Below, one piece after another: positions 33,123 through 40,998 of a stretch of DNA of 46,375 nucleotides (position 1 is the stretch's first letter; each line of letters starts with the position of its first letter). Position numbers and translations under genes: made by a program. Under the pieces are notes generated by a model. It was not told the origin of the DNA, ran no database searches, and worked only from the letters and a program-made list of their open reading frames with translations. Origin of the DNA: Candidatus Eisenbacteria bacterium (GTDB lineage Bacteria; Orphanbacterota; Orphanbacteria; Orphanbacterales; Orphanbacteraceae); assembly GCA_016867715.1 (NCBI GenBank), contig VGIW01000019.1, forward strand, positions 1 through 46,375, in the 5' to 3' direction.

Positions 33123-35290
33123 GCGGGCCGGACGCCGAACGGAAGGTTTGGCTCTCGATCATCTTCGTAAGCTATAACACGCGCGAGCTTCTCGTGGAGG
33201 CGCTCCGGTCTCTCCAGACGAACCCTTCCGCATACGAGACGGAAGTCCTCGTCGTCGACAACGCATCCACGGACGGAAGCGCCGATGAGATCGCGCGGCT
33301 CTTCCCGCGGGTGCGGATCCTCGCCAACGAGAAGAACCTTGGCTATTCGAAGGGGGTCAACGAGGGAATCCGCGCCTCGAAGGGGGAGTTCTGTCTCGTC
33401 CTCAACCCGGATATCCGCGCGCGCCCGGGGAGCCTCGACCGCCTTCTGGAGTACGCGATCGAGAACCCGGACGTAGGCGTCGCGGGGGCGAAGCTGCTGA
33501 ACCCGGACGGGTCGCTCCAATACTCGAGCCGGAGCTTCTACACATGGAAGACGATCCTCTTTCGGCGGACGCCGCTCGGAAAGATCTTCCCGAACGCGGG
33601 CGCTCTCCGCGAGCATCTCATGCTCGACTGGGATCACCGGACGACGCGCGATGTCGATTGGATGCTCGGCGCATGTCTTCTCGTTCGACGAAGCGCAGTC
33701 GACGACGTCGGCCTGATGGACGAGCGTTTCTTCCTCTACTTCGAGGACGTGGATTGGTGCTACCGCATGAAAGCGCACGGGTGGCGAGTAGTCTACGTTG
33801 CGGACGCGGTGATGGAGCATCACCACCGGCGGGAATCGGCCCGCGGCCTTCTCACGCGGCAGAAGGCGTCCCACGTCGGCAGCATGTTCCGTTTCTTCGA
33901 CAAGTGGAGCCAGTCGTGGTACCGCCTGAAGACGAGGCGTCATTGGGCGCGCTTCATCCTCCACGCCGCGGCCGACATCCTCGTCGTGAACCTTTCCTTC
34001 TTCGCCGCCTACGGGATCCGCGTCTTCCTCGGGGAGGTCTTCACGAAACCGGTTTTCCCGATCGCGACGTACGGGACCTTTCTCCTCTTCGTCAACCTGA
34101 CCACCCTGCTCAGCCTCGCGGCCACCGGCTTCTACCGCGAGACCGACCGCCCGGTCGGCGCCGGTCTCTTCGTCGATATGTTTCTTCGAGCGCTCCGAGC
34201 GGCCGGCATCGCGTACTTGGTGGCGACAGCGGCGACCTTCCTCGTGCAGGCGCGGATCTATTCGCGCTTTCTCGTCACGATCTTCTTTCTCCTGCTCGTC
34301 GTGCTTCTTCCGCTCGGGCGCGTCGCCCTTCACGCGATGTACCGGGCCCTCCGGCGGAACGCGTATGATCTTCGCCGCGCGATCGTCGTCGGATCGAACG
34401 ATTTGGCGCGGAGCCTCGCCGAGCAGATGCGGGCGTTTCCCGCGCTCGGATACGACGTGGTCGGGTTCGTGACGGAGCCGGACGAGACTTTCAGCGGGAA
34501 GGGCTTCCTCGGGACGACCGAGGATCTTCCGCGGCTCGTGCGGAGGCACCGGGTGACGGACGTGTTCTGCGCGGGGAGCCGCGACCCCCTTCCGCTCGTG
34601 TCGCGACTTCTGCTCGCGCTCGCGGACGCGCCGGTGTCGGTGCGCGTCGTCTCGGATCTCGCGGCGATCACGATCTCCCGCGGGGAGGCGGAGGAGTTCC
34701 TGAACCTTCCGATGCTCCGGTTCGAGCGGCGGAGCCTGGTCCGCTACCGCCCGGGGCGGAAGCGCCTGTTCGACCTCCTCTTCGCGTTCGCGGGGATCGT
34801 CCTCGGCCTTCCCCTCTTTCTGCTCCTCTTCTCGGCGGGGCTCGCGGGCGCCCGGCCGGTCTTCGCCGTGGAGACGCGGCCCCACATCCGCGGCGCGAAG
34901 GTGCGCGTGCGGAAGCTCCGCGTGCCCGGACCGGAAGAACGAGGGATGATCCGATCGACGCTTCGCGGCTTCTACCGCGCCCTCCCTTTCGCGGCGTTCT
35001 ATCCGGCCCTTTTCTCGGTTCTCGCCGGCCGGCTCTCGTTCATCGGTCCAAGCGTCGGCGAGGCGGAGAAGGGACGCTTTCTCGACGAGTGGCAGCGGCT
35101 CGTCGCGACGATGCGTCCCGGTCTCTGGACGTCGGCGGCCGTCGCGGGGTATCCTTGGGTTCCGTTCCGGGATCCGGTCGGGCTGAACCTGTACTATCTC
35201 CAGCACTGGTCGGTGGGGCTGGACCTCCACATCGTGCTCCGCGAGATGCTCCGTTCGGCGCGAGGAGGAGGAGAAACTTTTGATGATTAA
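33119..35290 (+). CDS. Fusion: GT2 rhamnosyltransferase-like domain + membrane region + degenerate phosphoglycosyl transferase-like domain
   Basis: 723 residues. Residues 1-235 form a WbbL-like GT2 (SIIFVSYNT, VDNASTDGS, NPDIRARPG, FFLYFEDVDWCYR). Residues 278-405 hold about four membrane helices. Residues 418-545 resemble the nucleotide-binding CoA_binding_3 part of CapD/WbaP-type proteins (AIVVGSNDLARSLAEQ). Residues 548-714 match the bacterial sugar transferase end (KRLFDLLFAFAGIV, LSFIGPS, MRPGLW, NLYYLQHWSVGLDL). The catalytic Asp-Glu of the L-D-E-L-P-Q motif is replaced by Ala-Ala (RALPFAAF, 620-627), and the K-F-R-S-M segment reads KLRVP. The second domain is probably not an active transferase. 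ATG 33119 overlaps the previous stop. Confidence 0.86.
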   Translation: MSGPDAERKVWLSIIFVSYNTRELLVEALRSLQTNPSAYETEVLVVDNASTDGSADEIARLFPRVRILANEKNLGYSKGVNEGIRASKGEFCLVLNPDIRARPGSLDRLLEYAIENPDVGVAGAKLLNPDGSLQYSSRSFYTWKTILFRRTPLGKIFPNAGALREHLMLDWDHRTTRDVDWMLGACLLVRRSAVDDVGLMDERFFLYFEDVDWCYRMKAHGWRVVYVADAVMEHHHRRESARGLLTRQKASHVGSMFRFFDKWSQSWYRLKTRRHWARFILHAAADILVVNLSFFAAYGIRVFLGEVFTKPVFPIATYGTFLLFVNLTTLLSLAATGFYRETDRPVGAGLFVDMFLRALRAAGIAYLVATAATFLVQARIYSRFLVTIFFLLLVVLLPLGRVALHAMYRALRRNAYDLRRAIVVGSNDLARSLAEQMRAFPALGYDVVGFVTEPDETFSGKGFLGTTEDLPRLVRRHRVTDVFCAGSRDPLPLVSRLLLALADAPVSVRVVSDLAAITISRGEAEEFLNLPMLRFERRSLVRYRPGRKRLFDLLFAFAGIVLGLPLFLLLFSAGLAGARPVFAVETRPHIRGAKVRVRKLRVPGPEERGMIRSTLRGFYRALPFAAFYPALFSVLAGRLSFIGPSVGEAEKGRFLDEWQRLVATMRPGLWTSAAVAGYPWVPFRDPVGLNLYYLQHWSVGLDLHIVLREMLRSARGGGETFDD

Positions 35291-37634
35291 ATGGATCCTT
35301 CTCGGGTGGTCGCTCGTCCTTCTCCCTCTCCGCGCCGGAGCGGAGGACGTGTGGGACGTGCACGTCAACCAGCGGAACGGATACGATCTCGCGCGCGACG
35401 ACCGGTACGTGTATCTCGCAACGGCCGGAGGGGTGCTCAGGCTCGAGGTCCAAACCGGCGAGCTCAGTCCGATTCTCCCGCTGGACGGCCTCGCGAGCGT
35501 CAACGTTCCATGCGTCGCCGTCGACCGCCGGGGGAACAAGTGGTTCGGGCACGGGGATCCCGACTTGGGCGTCTCGCTTCTCGACTCGGCGGGGAACTGG
35601 TCCCTCGTCTCGTCCTTCGAAGGACTGCGACTGAATCGCGGAAAGAAGGTGAACACGATCCACGCCGCAGGGGACTCCGTTTGGATCGGGACCGAGAGCG
35701 GAGCGACCCTCTTCGAGAACCGCGCGCGGAGGATCGTTCTCTCCCAGGAGAAGGAGGGGATCGTCTCGGACGACATCCACGCGATTCTCTCGACCGAAGG
35801 GAAGATCTGGCTCGGGACGAACCTCGGCCTTTCCGTGTACAGCGCGGGGACGGTTCGGAACTACACGGTGGAGACGGATTCCCTTCCGGTTCCGGAAGTG
35901 CTCGCCCTCGCGGTCGACCGGAGCGCTCGGATCTGGGGGGGGACGTCGCGGGGTGTCTTCCGAGTCGAAAACGGAGAGGTGAGAATCCCCTCCGAGTTTC
36001 TCCTTCTCCAGAATCGGCGAATCCGAGCGATCGCGTTCGAGGACTCCTCGGGAACGGACATCCCCTGGTTCGCAACGGACAACGGCCCGTACCGCAAGGT
36101 TGCGCGCAAGACGAGAAGGGACACCGGAACCGAGATGGGCGACCCGGAAGACGCCATGAAGGTCTTCGTCGACCGTCAAGGAGATATCTGGCTCGCCAAC
36201 AACCAGCGATGGCTGTTCCGGTGGGTTCCGACCGCGGATGGCTGGAAGGAATACACGCAGCGCGGCACGATCCCTCTCAATCATCTCGCGGACGTTGCGG
36301 TCGATCGAAGCGGCCTCGTCTGGTGCCCGCTGGTCGGGAACCTCGAGGGGCCGAACAACTCGCCCGGCAACCGTATGCTCGTGTACGACCAGCTCACGTG
36401 GACCTCCGTCGGGCAAGCGCTCGGTTCGCAGCACTCCTCGGTGTCGAGCGTCGCGATCGACAGCCTGGGGAATCGTTGGTTCGGCGTCCGCGCAGGAGGG
36501 ATCGTCCCGCAAGGGACTCTCCTCAAGATCGGCGCGAACGTCGGCGCGGTGGTCGCCGCAAGCGACATTAAGTACTTCTCGATCAACGCGCCCGATTTCG
36601 CCGAGCAGACCCGCGCCGTCTACAACATCGAGGTCGGCCCCGACAACACAAAATGGATCGCGGTGACCTCCGAGGGAGTCGCCGCGCTCGATTCGGCGGA
36701 AAATGAGACCGCTTGGGGCGGCTGGTCCCACGAGAACGGGTGCTTCGGGAACGAAGGGCCATCGCTTCCGGTGTCCGCGCTGGACGTATCGATCGGAAAG
36801 GACGGAAGGATCTGGTGCGCGACCGAGAAAGCCTACGCGGTCGCCATCGACTACCGAGGCACGCTGACGAACCGAACGGACGACCTGTGCACGCGCTACA
36901 ACGCTCCGAGCTCGCCGTTCCCCTCGAACCTCATCTACACCGTCCGCGTGGATCCCGCGGGAATCGTCTGGTTCGGCACGCAGGGCGGGATGGTCCGCTA
37001 CGATCCCCTCTCCCGCCAATGGAAGGTCTACACCGCTCAGAACACGGGCGGTGGGCTCCCTGACAACCGGGTGCGCGCGATCGCCTTCGACCGCCTGGGG
37101 AACACGTGGGCCGGCACGTTCGGCGGCGGGGTGGGCGTTCTTCTCCGCGACGGCGACACGTGGCTAGAGCCTTACACCCTCGCGAACAACCAGAGAAGAG
37201 GAAGCGGGCTCACTTCGAACGAGATCACCTCGTTCTTCGTTCGGGTCAACAGCATGAACGAGGAAGAGATCTGGATGGCGACGTGGGGAGGAGGGCTCAT
37301 CCGGTTCGTGAAGGACTGGAGCGACCGTCCGGTGATTGGGGATCCGGAGAGGCTTCTTCCGGTCCTTGCGTACCCGAATCCTTATCGGGAGGGAGAGGAG
37401 ACCGGGGGGGAGATCCGTTTCGCGCGCGTGCCGGTGGGAGCGAATCTGTCGATTTACAGCCTCGCGGGCGATCTCATCCGAATTCTCGACGGTCCCGCGG
37501 CCGAGGACGCCGCCGATCCGATCTGGGATCTTCGGAATGGGGAGAGGATCCCGATCGCATCAGGAATCTACCTTTTTATCGTGAAGAAGAACGGCGAGGT
37601 CGTCCACTCGGGGAAGATCGCGTATGTGCGGTAG
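35283..37634 (+). CDS. Secreted Reg_prop beta-propeller protein with FlgD-like C-terminal domain
   Basis: 783 residues. Residues 1-20 look like a signal peptide ending AGA. About ten repeats of the two-component-regulator propeller type follow (for example GNKWFGHG, GKIWLGTN, ARIWGGTS, GIVWFGTQGG, GNTWAGTFGGG, EIWMATWGGG). The last 95 residues (LAYPNPYREGEET...SGIYLFIVKK) are a FlgD-like beta-sandwich, common in surface proteins of FCB-group bacteria. There is no kinase domain, so it is a secreted propeller, not a sensor. Start: ATG 35283 after GAGGAG, overlapping the fusion gene by eight bases; TTG 35280 adds one residue. It may be a surface ligand-binding or scaffold protein; function is unknown. 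Confidence 0.85.
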   Translation: MIKWILLGWSLVLLPLRAGAEDVWDVHVNQRNGYDLARDDRYVYLATAGGVLRLEVQTGELSPILPLDGLASVNVPCVAVDRRGNKWFGHGDPDLGVSLLDSAGNWSLVSSFEGLRLNRGKKVNTIHAAGDSVWIGTESGATLFENRARRIVLSQEKEGIVSDDIHAILSTEGKIWLGTNLGLSVYSAGTVRNYTVETDSLPVPEVLALAVDRSARIWGGTSRGVFRVENGEVRIPSEFLLLQNRRIRAIAFEDSSGTDIPWFATDNGPYRKVARKTRRDTGTEMGDPEDAMKVFVDRQGDIWLANNQRWLFRWVPTADGWKEYTQRGTIPLNHLADVAVDRSGLVWCPLVGNLEGPNNSPGNRMLVYDQLTWTSVGQALGSQHSSVSSVAIDSLGNRWFGVRAGGIVPQGTLLKIGANVGAVVAASDIKYFSINAPDFAEQTRAVYNIEVGPDNTKWIAVTSEGVAALDSAENETAWGGWSHENGCFGNEGPSLPVSALDVSIGKDGRIWCATEKAYAVAIDYRGTLTNRTDDLCTRYNAPSSPFPSNLIYTVRVDPAGIVWFGTQGGMVRYDPLSRQWKVYTAQNTGGGLPDNRVRAIAFDRLGNTWAGTFGGGVGVLLRDGDTWLEPYTLANNQRRGSGLTSNEITSFFVRVNSMNEEEIWMATWGGGLIRFVKDWSDRPVIGDPERLLPVLAYPNPYREGEETGGEIRFARVPVGANLSIYSLAGDLIRILDGPAAEDAADPIWDLRNGERIPIASGIYLFIVKKNGEVVHSGKIAYVR

Positions 37635-37736
37635 GCGCCGGGAGGAGGCCCGTTCTCCGCGGGCGAGCCGCGGGCGGTTCGGCCGAAGAAGGAGCCCGTC
37701 CCCGGCCTCCAGCTCCCGCGGGAGGCGCCGCGCCGA

Positions 37737-38177
37737 ATGAAGATCCCGACCGCTTCGCTCCGCCGGTTGCTCGGCCCGAGGCTCTGGCTCCGCCAGTTCG
37801 TCAAGTTCTGCATTGTGGGCCTTTCCGGGCTCGCCGTCGATACGTCGGTTCTCGCCCTCTTTACGGAGATCGCTCGCCTGGATCCGCGCGCGGCGGCGGT
37901 GCCCGCTTTCGCCGTGGCGGTGAGCTGGACCTACACGATGAACCGGTGGTGGACGTTCCGTGCCGGGGGCGCGCGGGGCGTGGGTGTGTCGTACGCGAGC
38001 TTCGTCGGGGTCTGCCTCGCGGGCCTCGGGCTCCGCCTGCTCACGATGCACCTACTCATGGAGTACGGCGGCCTCGGAGCGGGCCGCCGCTACTACCTCG
38101 CGAGCCTCGCCGGCATCTTCGTCGCCACCTTCTGGAACTTCGCGGGAAGCAAGTTCGTGGCCTTTCGCAAGCGATAG
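37737..38177 (+). CDS. GtrA-family small membrane protein
   Basis: 146 residues with four predicted helices in the GtrA layout: FVKFCIVGLSGLAVDTSVL, a second helix with TYTMNRWWTFR (the usual N-R-x-W-T-F loop), and a C-terminal FWNFAGSKFVAFRK. GtrA proteins are thought to flip or assist polyprenyl-phosphate sugars made by GtrB-like GT2 enzymes, several of which are encoded upstream. A 102-base gap separates it from the propeller gene; that gap is very GC-rich with a CCGCGGGC direct repeat but no clear terminator. Upstream of the ATG the ribosome site is weak. Confidence 0.88.
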   Translation: MKIPTASLRRLLGPRLWLRQFVKFCIVGLSGLAVDTSVLALFTEIARLDPRAAAVPAFAVAVSWTYTMNRWWTFRAGGARGVGVSYASFVGVCLAGLGLRLLTMHLLMEYGGLGAGRRYYLASLAGIFVATFWNFAGSKFVAFRKR

Positions 38178-38188
38178 CTCGGGTTGCT

Positions 38189-38248
38189 TCTCGCGCGCGG
38201 GCCCACTGCTCCGCTTTGTCGCAGAACGCGACGGAAGCCCGCGCGAGA
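38189..38248. repeat. Nested hairpin after the GtrA gene
   Basis: Arms 38189-38202 and 38237-38248 pair over 12 bp with a two-base CG bulge; inside the loop GTCGC (38218-38222) pairs with GCGAC (38228-38232). No T-run follows, so an intrinsic terminator is doubtful. It may protect or separate transcripts between the GtrA gene and the activator. The rest of 38178-38414 shows no gene or promoter I can defend. Confidence 0.35.
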
Positions 38249-38414
38249 CGCAGCGTTTCCCGCAGCAAGATCCCTCGGTTCCCTTCCAAGGAAAGGCGTC
38301 GGATGGCGCGGATGGACCTGTGTTCCTCTCGTCTTCCCATGCGCCGCTTCTGAGCAGAAGCCGGTACAAGGTTTGCTCACCTCCCCTCGTGCGGTCGGCG
38401 GGGAGGGCACCCAA

Positions 38415-39881
38415 CTGAAGAAGATCACGATCATCGATCGAAGGCGCGAGTCGATCCTCCGGCTTTCAGACGATCTCGAGAGACGCGGTTACGAGGTGCG
38501 CACGTACGCCGACGAGCGCGAGGCGCTTGGAGAGATCGCGGCGTCGCGCCCCGACCTCGTGATCTCGGAAATCGCCCTTCGAGGCGTGTCCGGACTGCAG
38601 GTCCTCGCGGAGATCCGCGGAATCGATCCCCGCATTCCGGTCATCATCGTGACCGAGCACGAGAACACGCAAGACGCCATCGACGCGATGAGCGGCGGCG
38701 CCTACGACTATTTCCCGAAGCCGGTCGATGTGGAGAAGGCGCTCAAAGCGATCGAGAAGGCGCTCGAGCTCGGCCTACCCGAGGCGCGGCGCTCCCCGCC
38801 GGGAGAGAGCGTCGAGGTCGGCGCCGCCGCGGCTCGCCTCATCGGGAAGAGTCCGGAGATGGTGGAGATCTACAAAAGGATCGGGCAAGTCGCGGTGTCC
38901 GATGCGGCGATCCTGATCCAGGGAGAGAGCGGAACCGGAAAGGAGCTCGTCGCCCAGGCGATCCATCGGAACAGCCGGCGCCGGAACGGGCCGTTCCTCG
39001 CGGTCAACTGCGCCGCGATTCCCGAGACGCTTCTCGAGAGCGAGTTGTTCGGATACGAGCGCGGGGCGTTCACCGGCGCCGTCGCGCGCAAAGCCGGGAA
39101 ATTCGAACAGGCCGACGGCGGGACGATCTTCCTCGACGAGATCGGAGACATGAGCCTCAGCATTCAGGCGAAGGTGCTCCGAGTCCTTCAGGACAGAAGC
39201 TTCGAGAGGGTGGGCGGACGCGAGACAATCTCCGCCGACACGCGCGTGGTTGCGGCCACGAACAAGAGCCTCGTCGAGTGCATGAAGAGGGGCACCTTCC
39301 GGGTCGATCTCTTCTATCGGCTGAAGGTCGTGTCGATCTTCCTCCCGCCTCTCCGCGAGCGCGGAGACGATGTTCTCCTTCTCGCCGAGTACTTCATTCA
39401 AAAGTTTAACTATCAACTGGTGAAGTCGGTCCGCGGGCTCTCGCCGGAGGCGACCGAGCTGCTCCGAACCTTCGATTGGCCGGGAAACGTGCGCGAGCTG
39501 GAGAACAACATCCAGACCGCGGTCCTCCTGAACAAGACCGGGGTGCTGATCCCCGAGGACTTCCCGATCTATCTCGAAAGGAAGGACGGCGGGACCCGCC
39601 TGGGGCCGGGCGCGAGAAGCCGCGACCTGGCGGGAGCCTTCCGAACGGTCCTCGAGCCGGTGTTCGGGTCGCTCTCGATTGAGCAGCGCGGCTCCGTCTA
39701 CGACCGGATGATCCGCGATTTCGAGAAGGCTCTCCTCCGGCTCGCCTTGGAGAAGGTCGAGGGGAACCAGGTCCGGGCGTCGCGTCTCCTCGGGATCAGC
39801 CGGAACACCCTGCGCGGCCGGCTCGAGCGGTTTCGGGAGGATGAAGAGGCCGGGAGCGGCCGCTCCGAGCATCAGGTCTAG
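38415..39881 (+). CDS. Sigma54-interacting response regulator (NtrC/PrsR-like) with Glu at the phosphorylation site
   Basis: 488 residues from the chosen start. Receiver (1-115), AAA+ (about 135-370) and Fis-type helix-turn-helix (about 440-480) domains are all present. The AAA+ part has GESGTGKE, the sigma54-contact loop GAFTGA, Walker B TIFLDEIGD and ATNKSL. In the receiver, T80 and K102 are kept, but the phospho-acceptor is E52 (VISEIA; codon 38568-38570), and the acidic pair is D8-R9. Asp-to-Glu in NtrC is known to give phosphorylation-independent activity. Start: CTG 38415, with GGGGAGG nine bases upstream, places Met at the receiver's first strand; TTG 38373 is the alternative. It precedes the export genes and is a likely regulator of them or of linked loci. 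Confidence 0.87.
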   Translation: MKKITIIDRRRESILRLSDDLERRGYEVRTYADEREALGEIAASRPDLVISEIALRGVSGLQVLAEIRGIDPRIPVIIVTEHENTQDAIDAMSGGAYDYFPKPVDVEKALKAIEKALELGLPEARRSPPGESVEVGAAAARLIGKSPEMVEIYKRIGQVAVSDAAILIQGESGTGKELVAQAIHRNSRRRNGPFLAVNCAAIPETLLESELFGYERGAFTGAVARKAGKFEQADGGTIFLDEIGDMSLSIQAKVLRVLQDRSFERVGGRETISADTRVVAATNKSLVECMKRGTFRVDLFYRLKVVSIFLPPLRERGDDVLLLAEYFIQKFNYQLVKSVRGLSPEATELLRTFDWPGNVRELENNIQTAVLLNKTGVLIPEDFPIYLERKDGGTRLGPGARSRDLAGAFRTVLEPVFGSLSIEQRGSVYDRMIRDFEKALLRLALEKVEGNQVRASRLLGISRNTLRGRLERFREDEEAGSGRSEHQV

Positions 39882-39925
39882 AGGCGGAGGTTGCGTAACA
39901 GCAAGGAGATACGGCGGGATCCGTC

Positions 39926-39954
39926 TTGACACCCCTCCCCGCGCGGTGTACGTT
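39926..39954 (+). promoter_or_regulatory. Sigma70-type promoter of the polysaccharide export operon
   Basis: A perfect TTGACA (39926-39931), a 17-base spacer and TACGTT (39949-39954). The start would be near 39961. The leader then contains a small hairpin, CCGGGA (39970-39975) with TCCCGG (39983-39988), before the Shine-Dalgarno GGAAGGA of the export gene. No sigma54 box (GG-N10-GC) was found in this gap. Confidence 0.7.
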
Positions 39955-40008
39955 GAGGCGGACAAGGAGCCGGGAGATGGGATCCCGGTTCGGCCCGGAA
40001 GGATAATC

Positions 40009-40980
40009 ATGAACCGAACGACGAGAACTTTCGTTCGAGCGATCCTCCTCCTCGGCGTCGCGGCCGGGGGGAGCTTCGCGCAGGTCGAGACGGAGCGCGT
40101 GTACACCATCGGCGTGGGGGACCTCCTGAGGGTTTCGGTTTGGCAGGAGCCGACCCTCAACCGGGAGGTCGAGGTCGGGATCGACGGCCTGGTTGTGCTC
40201 CCGCTGGTCGGATCGATCCGCGCGGCGGGCCACACGCCCTCCGCCCTCGCCGCGATCCTCACCGACCGCTACTCCCTCTACAAGAGAGACATCTCGCAGG
40301 TCGAGGTCGTGGTGATCGAGTTCAACAGCCGGGAGATCTTCGTGATCGGCGAGATCGGGCAGCCGGGGCGCTACACGTTTCAAGAGATCCCCGATCTGTG
40401 GACGGTGATCATGGAGGCGGGCGGGCCGACGACGAGCGCCTTCCTGAGCGAGGTCCGAATCCTCCGCGGGGAGGGCGAATCGATGCGGACGATCACGATC
40501 GACCTCAACGCCTATCTTCTCGGCGGAGATCGAGAGGCCCTTCCGCGACTGCAGCCGGGGGACACGGTGTACATCCCAAGGACGAGCGTGCTTGGAGCCG
40601 ACTTCCTCGCCGACCGGGTCGTGTACGTGTTCGGAGAAGTCGTGCGGCCGGGCACGTACCTCGTCGGCGCCAACGAGAACCTGGTCGGAGCGCTCCTCCT
40701 CGCGGGGGGCATCACGCCTACCGGTGATCGCGGCCGCGTCCGGATCGTCCGCGACGAGTCGGGCCAGCGCGTGGTGACCGAGGTGAACATCGAGGACTAC
40801 ACGAAGCGGGGCGATCTCCGTGGGAACCCGATCCTGCGGGCGGGGGATACGATCGAGGTGGCGCGAGACTCCGAAACGAGGCTCCGCACCTTCTTCGACT
40901 CGTACGGCGCCGGCCTTCGAATGGTCTCGACCGTGCTCACGTTTGTGTATCTCTATGACCGCCTGGTGGACAACCGCTGA
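40009..40980 (+). CDS. Polysaccharide export protein (Wza/Poly_export family)
   Basis: 323 residues. A Sec signal peptide ends near residue 24 (SFA|Q) with no lipobox Cys, unlike lipoprotein Wza. The Poly_export domain (YTIGVGDLLRVSVW, about 31-110) is followed by two SLBB domains (IFVIGEIGQPGRYTF and VYVFGEVVRPGTYLV). The end has a hydrophobic helix-like stretch. It would form the periplasmic/outer-membrane channel of the export machine with the following Wzz-like protein. It begins the unit 40009-45359, has its own promoter, and follows the sigma54-type activator. The start ATG has GGAAGGA ahead. A frame-internal ATG at 39841 would remove the signal peptide position and is rejected. Confidence 0.92.
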   Translation: MNRTTRTFVRAILLLGVAAGGSFAQVETERVYTIGVGDLLRVSVWQEPTLNREVEVGIDGLVVLPLVGSIRAAGHTPSALAAILTDRYSLYKRDISQVEVVVIEFNSREIFVIGEIGQPGRYTFQEIPDLWTVIMEAGGPTTSAFLSEVRILRGEGESMRTITIDLNAYLLGGDREALPRLQPGDTVYIPRTSVLGADFLADRVVYVFGEVVRPGTYLVGANENLVGALLLAGGITPTGDRGRVRIVRDESGQRVVTEVNIEDYTKRGDLRGNPILRAGDTIEVARDSETRLRTFFDSYGAGLRMVSTVLTFVYLYDRLVDNR

Positions 40981-40998
40981 GTGAATCGAAAGGACGCG

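Noticed and set aside
32933-35776. A 947-codon open frame on the minus strand
   Set aside because: Antisense shadow of the DPM1-type, fusion and propeller genes, with no recognisable domain.
39882-39925. Sigma54 promoter upstream of the export gene
   Set aside because: GG and GC elements are present but with the wrong spacing (8 or 16 instead of 10 bases).
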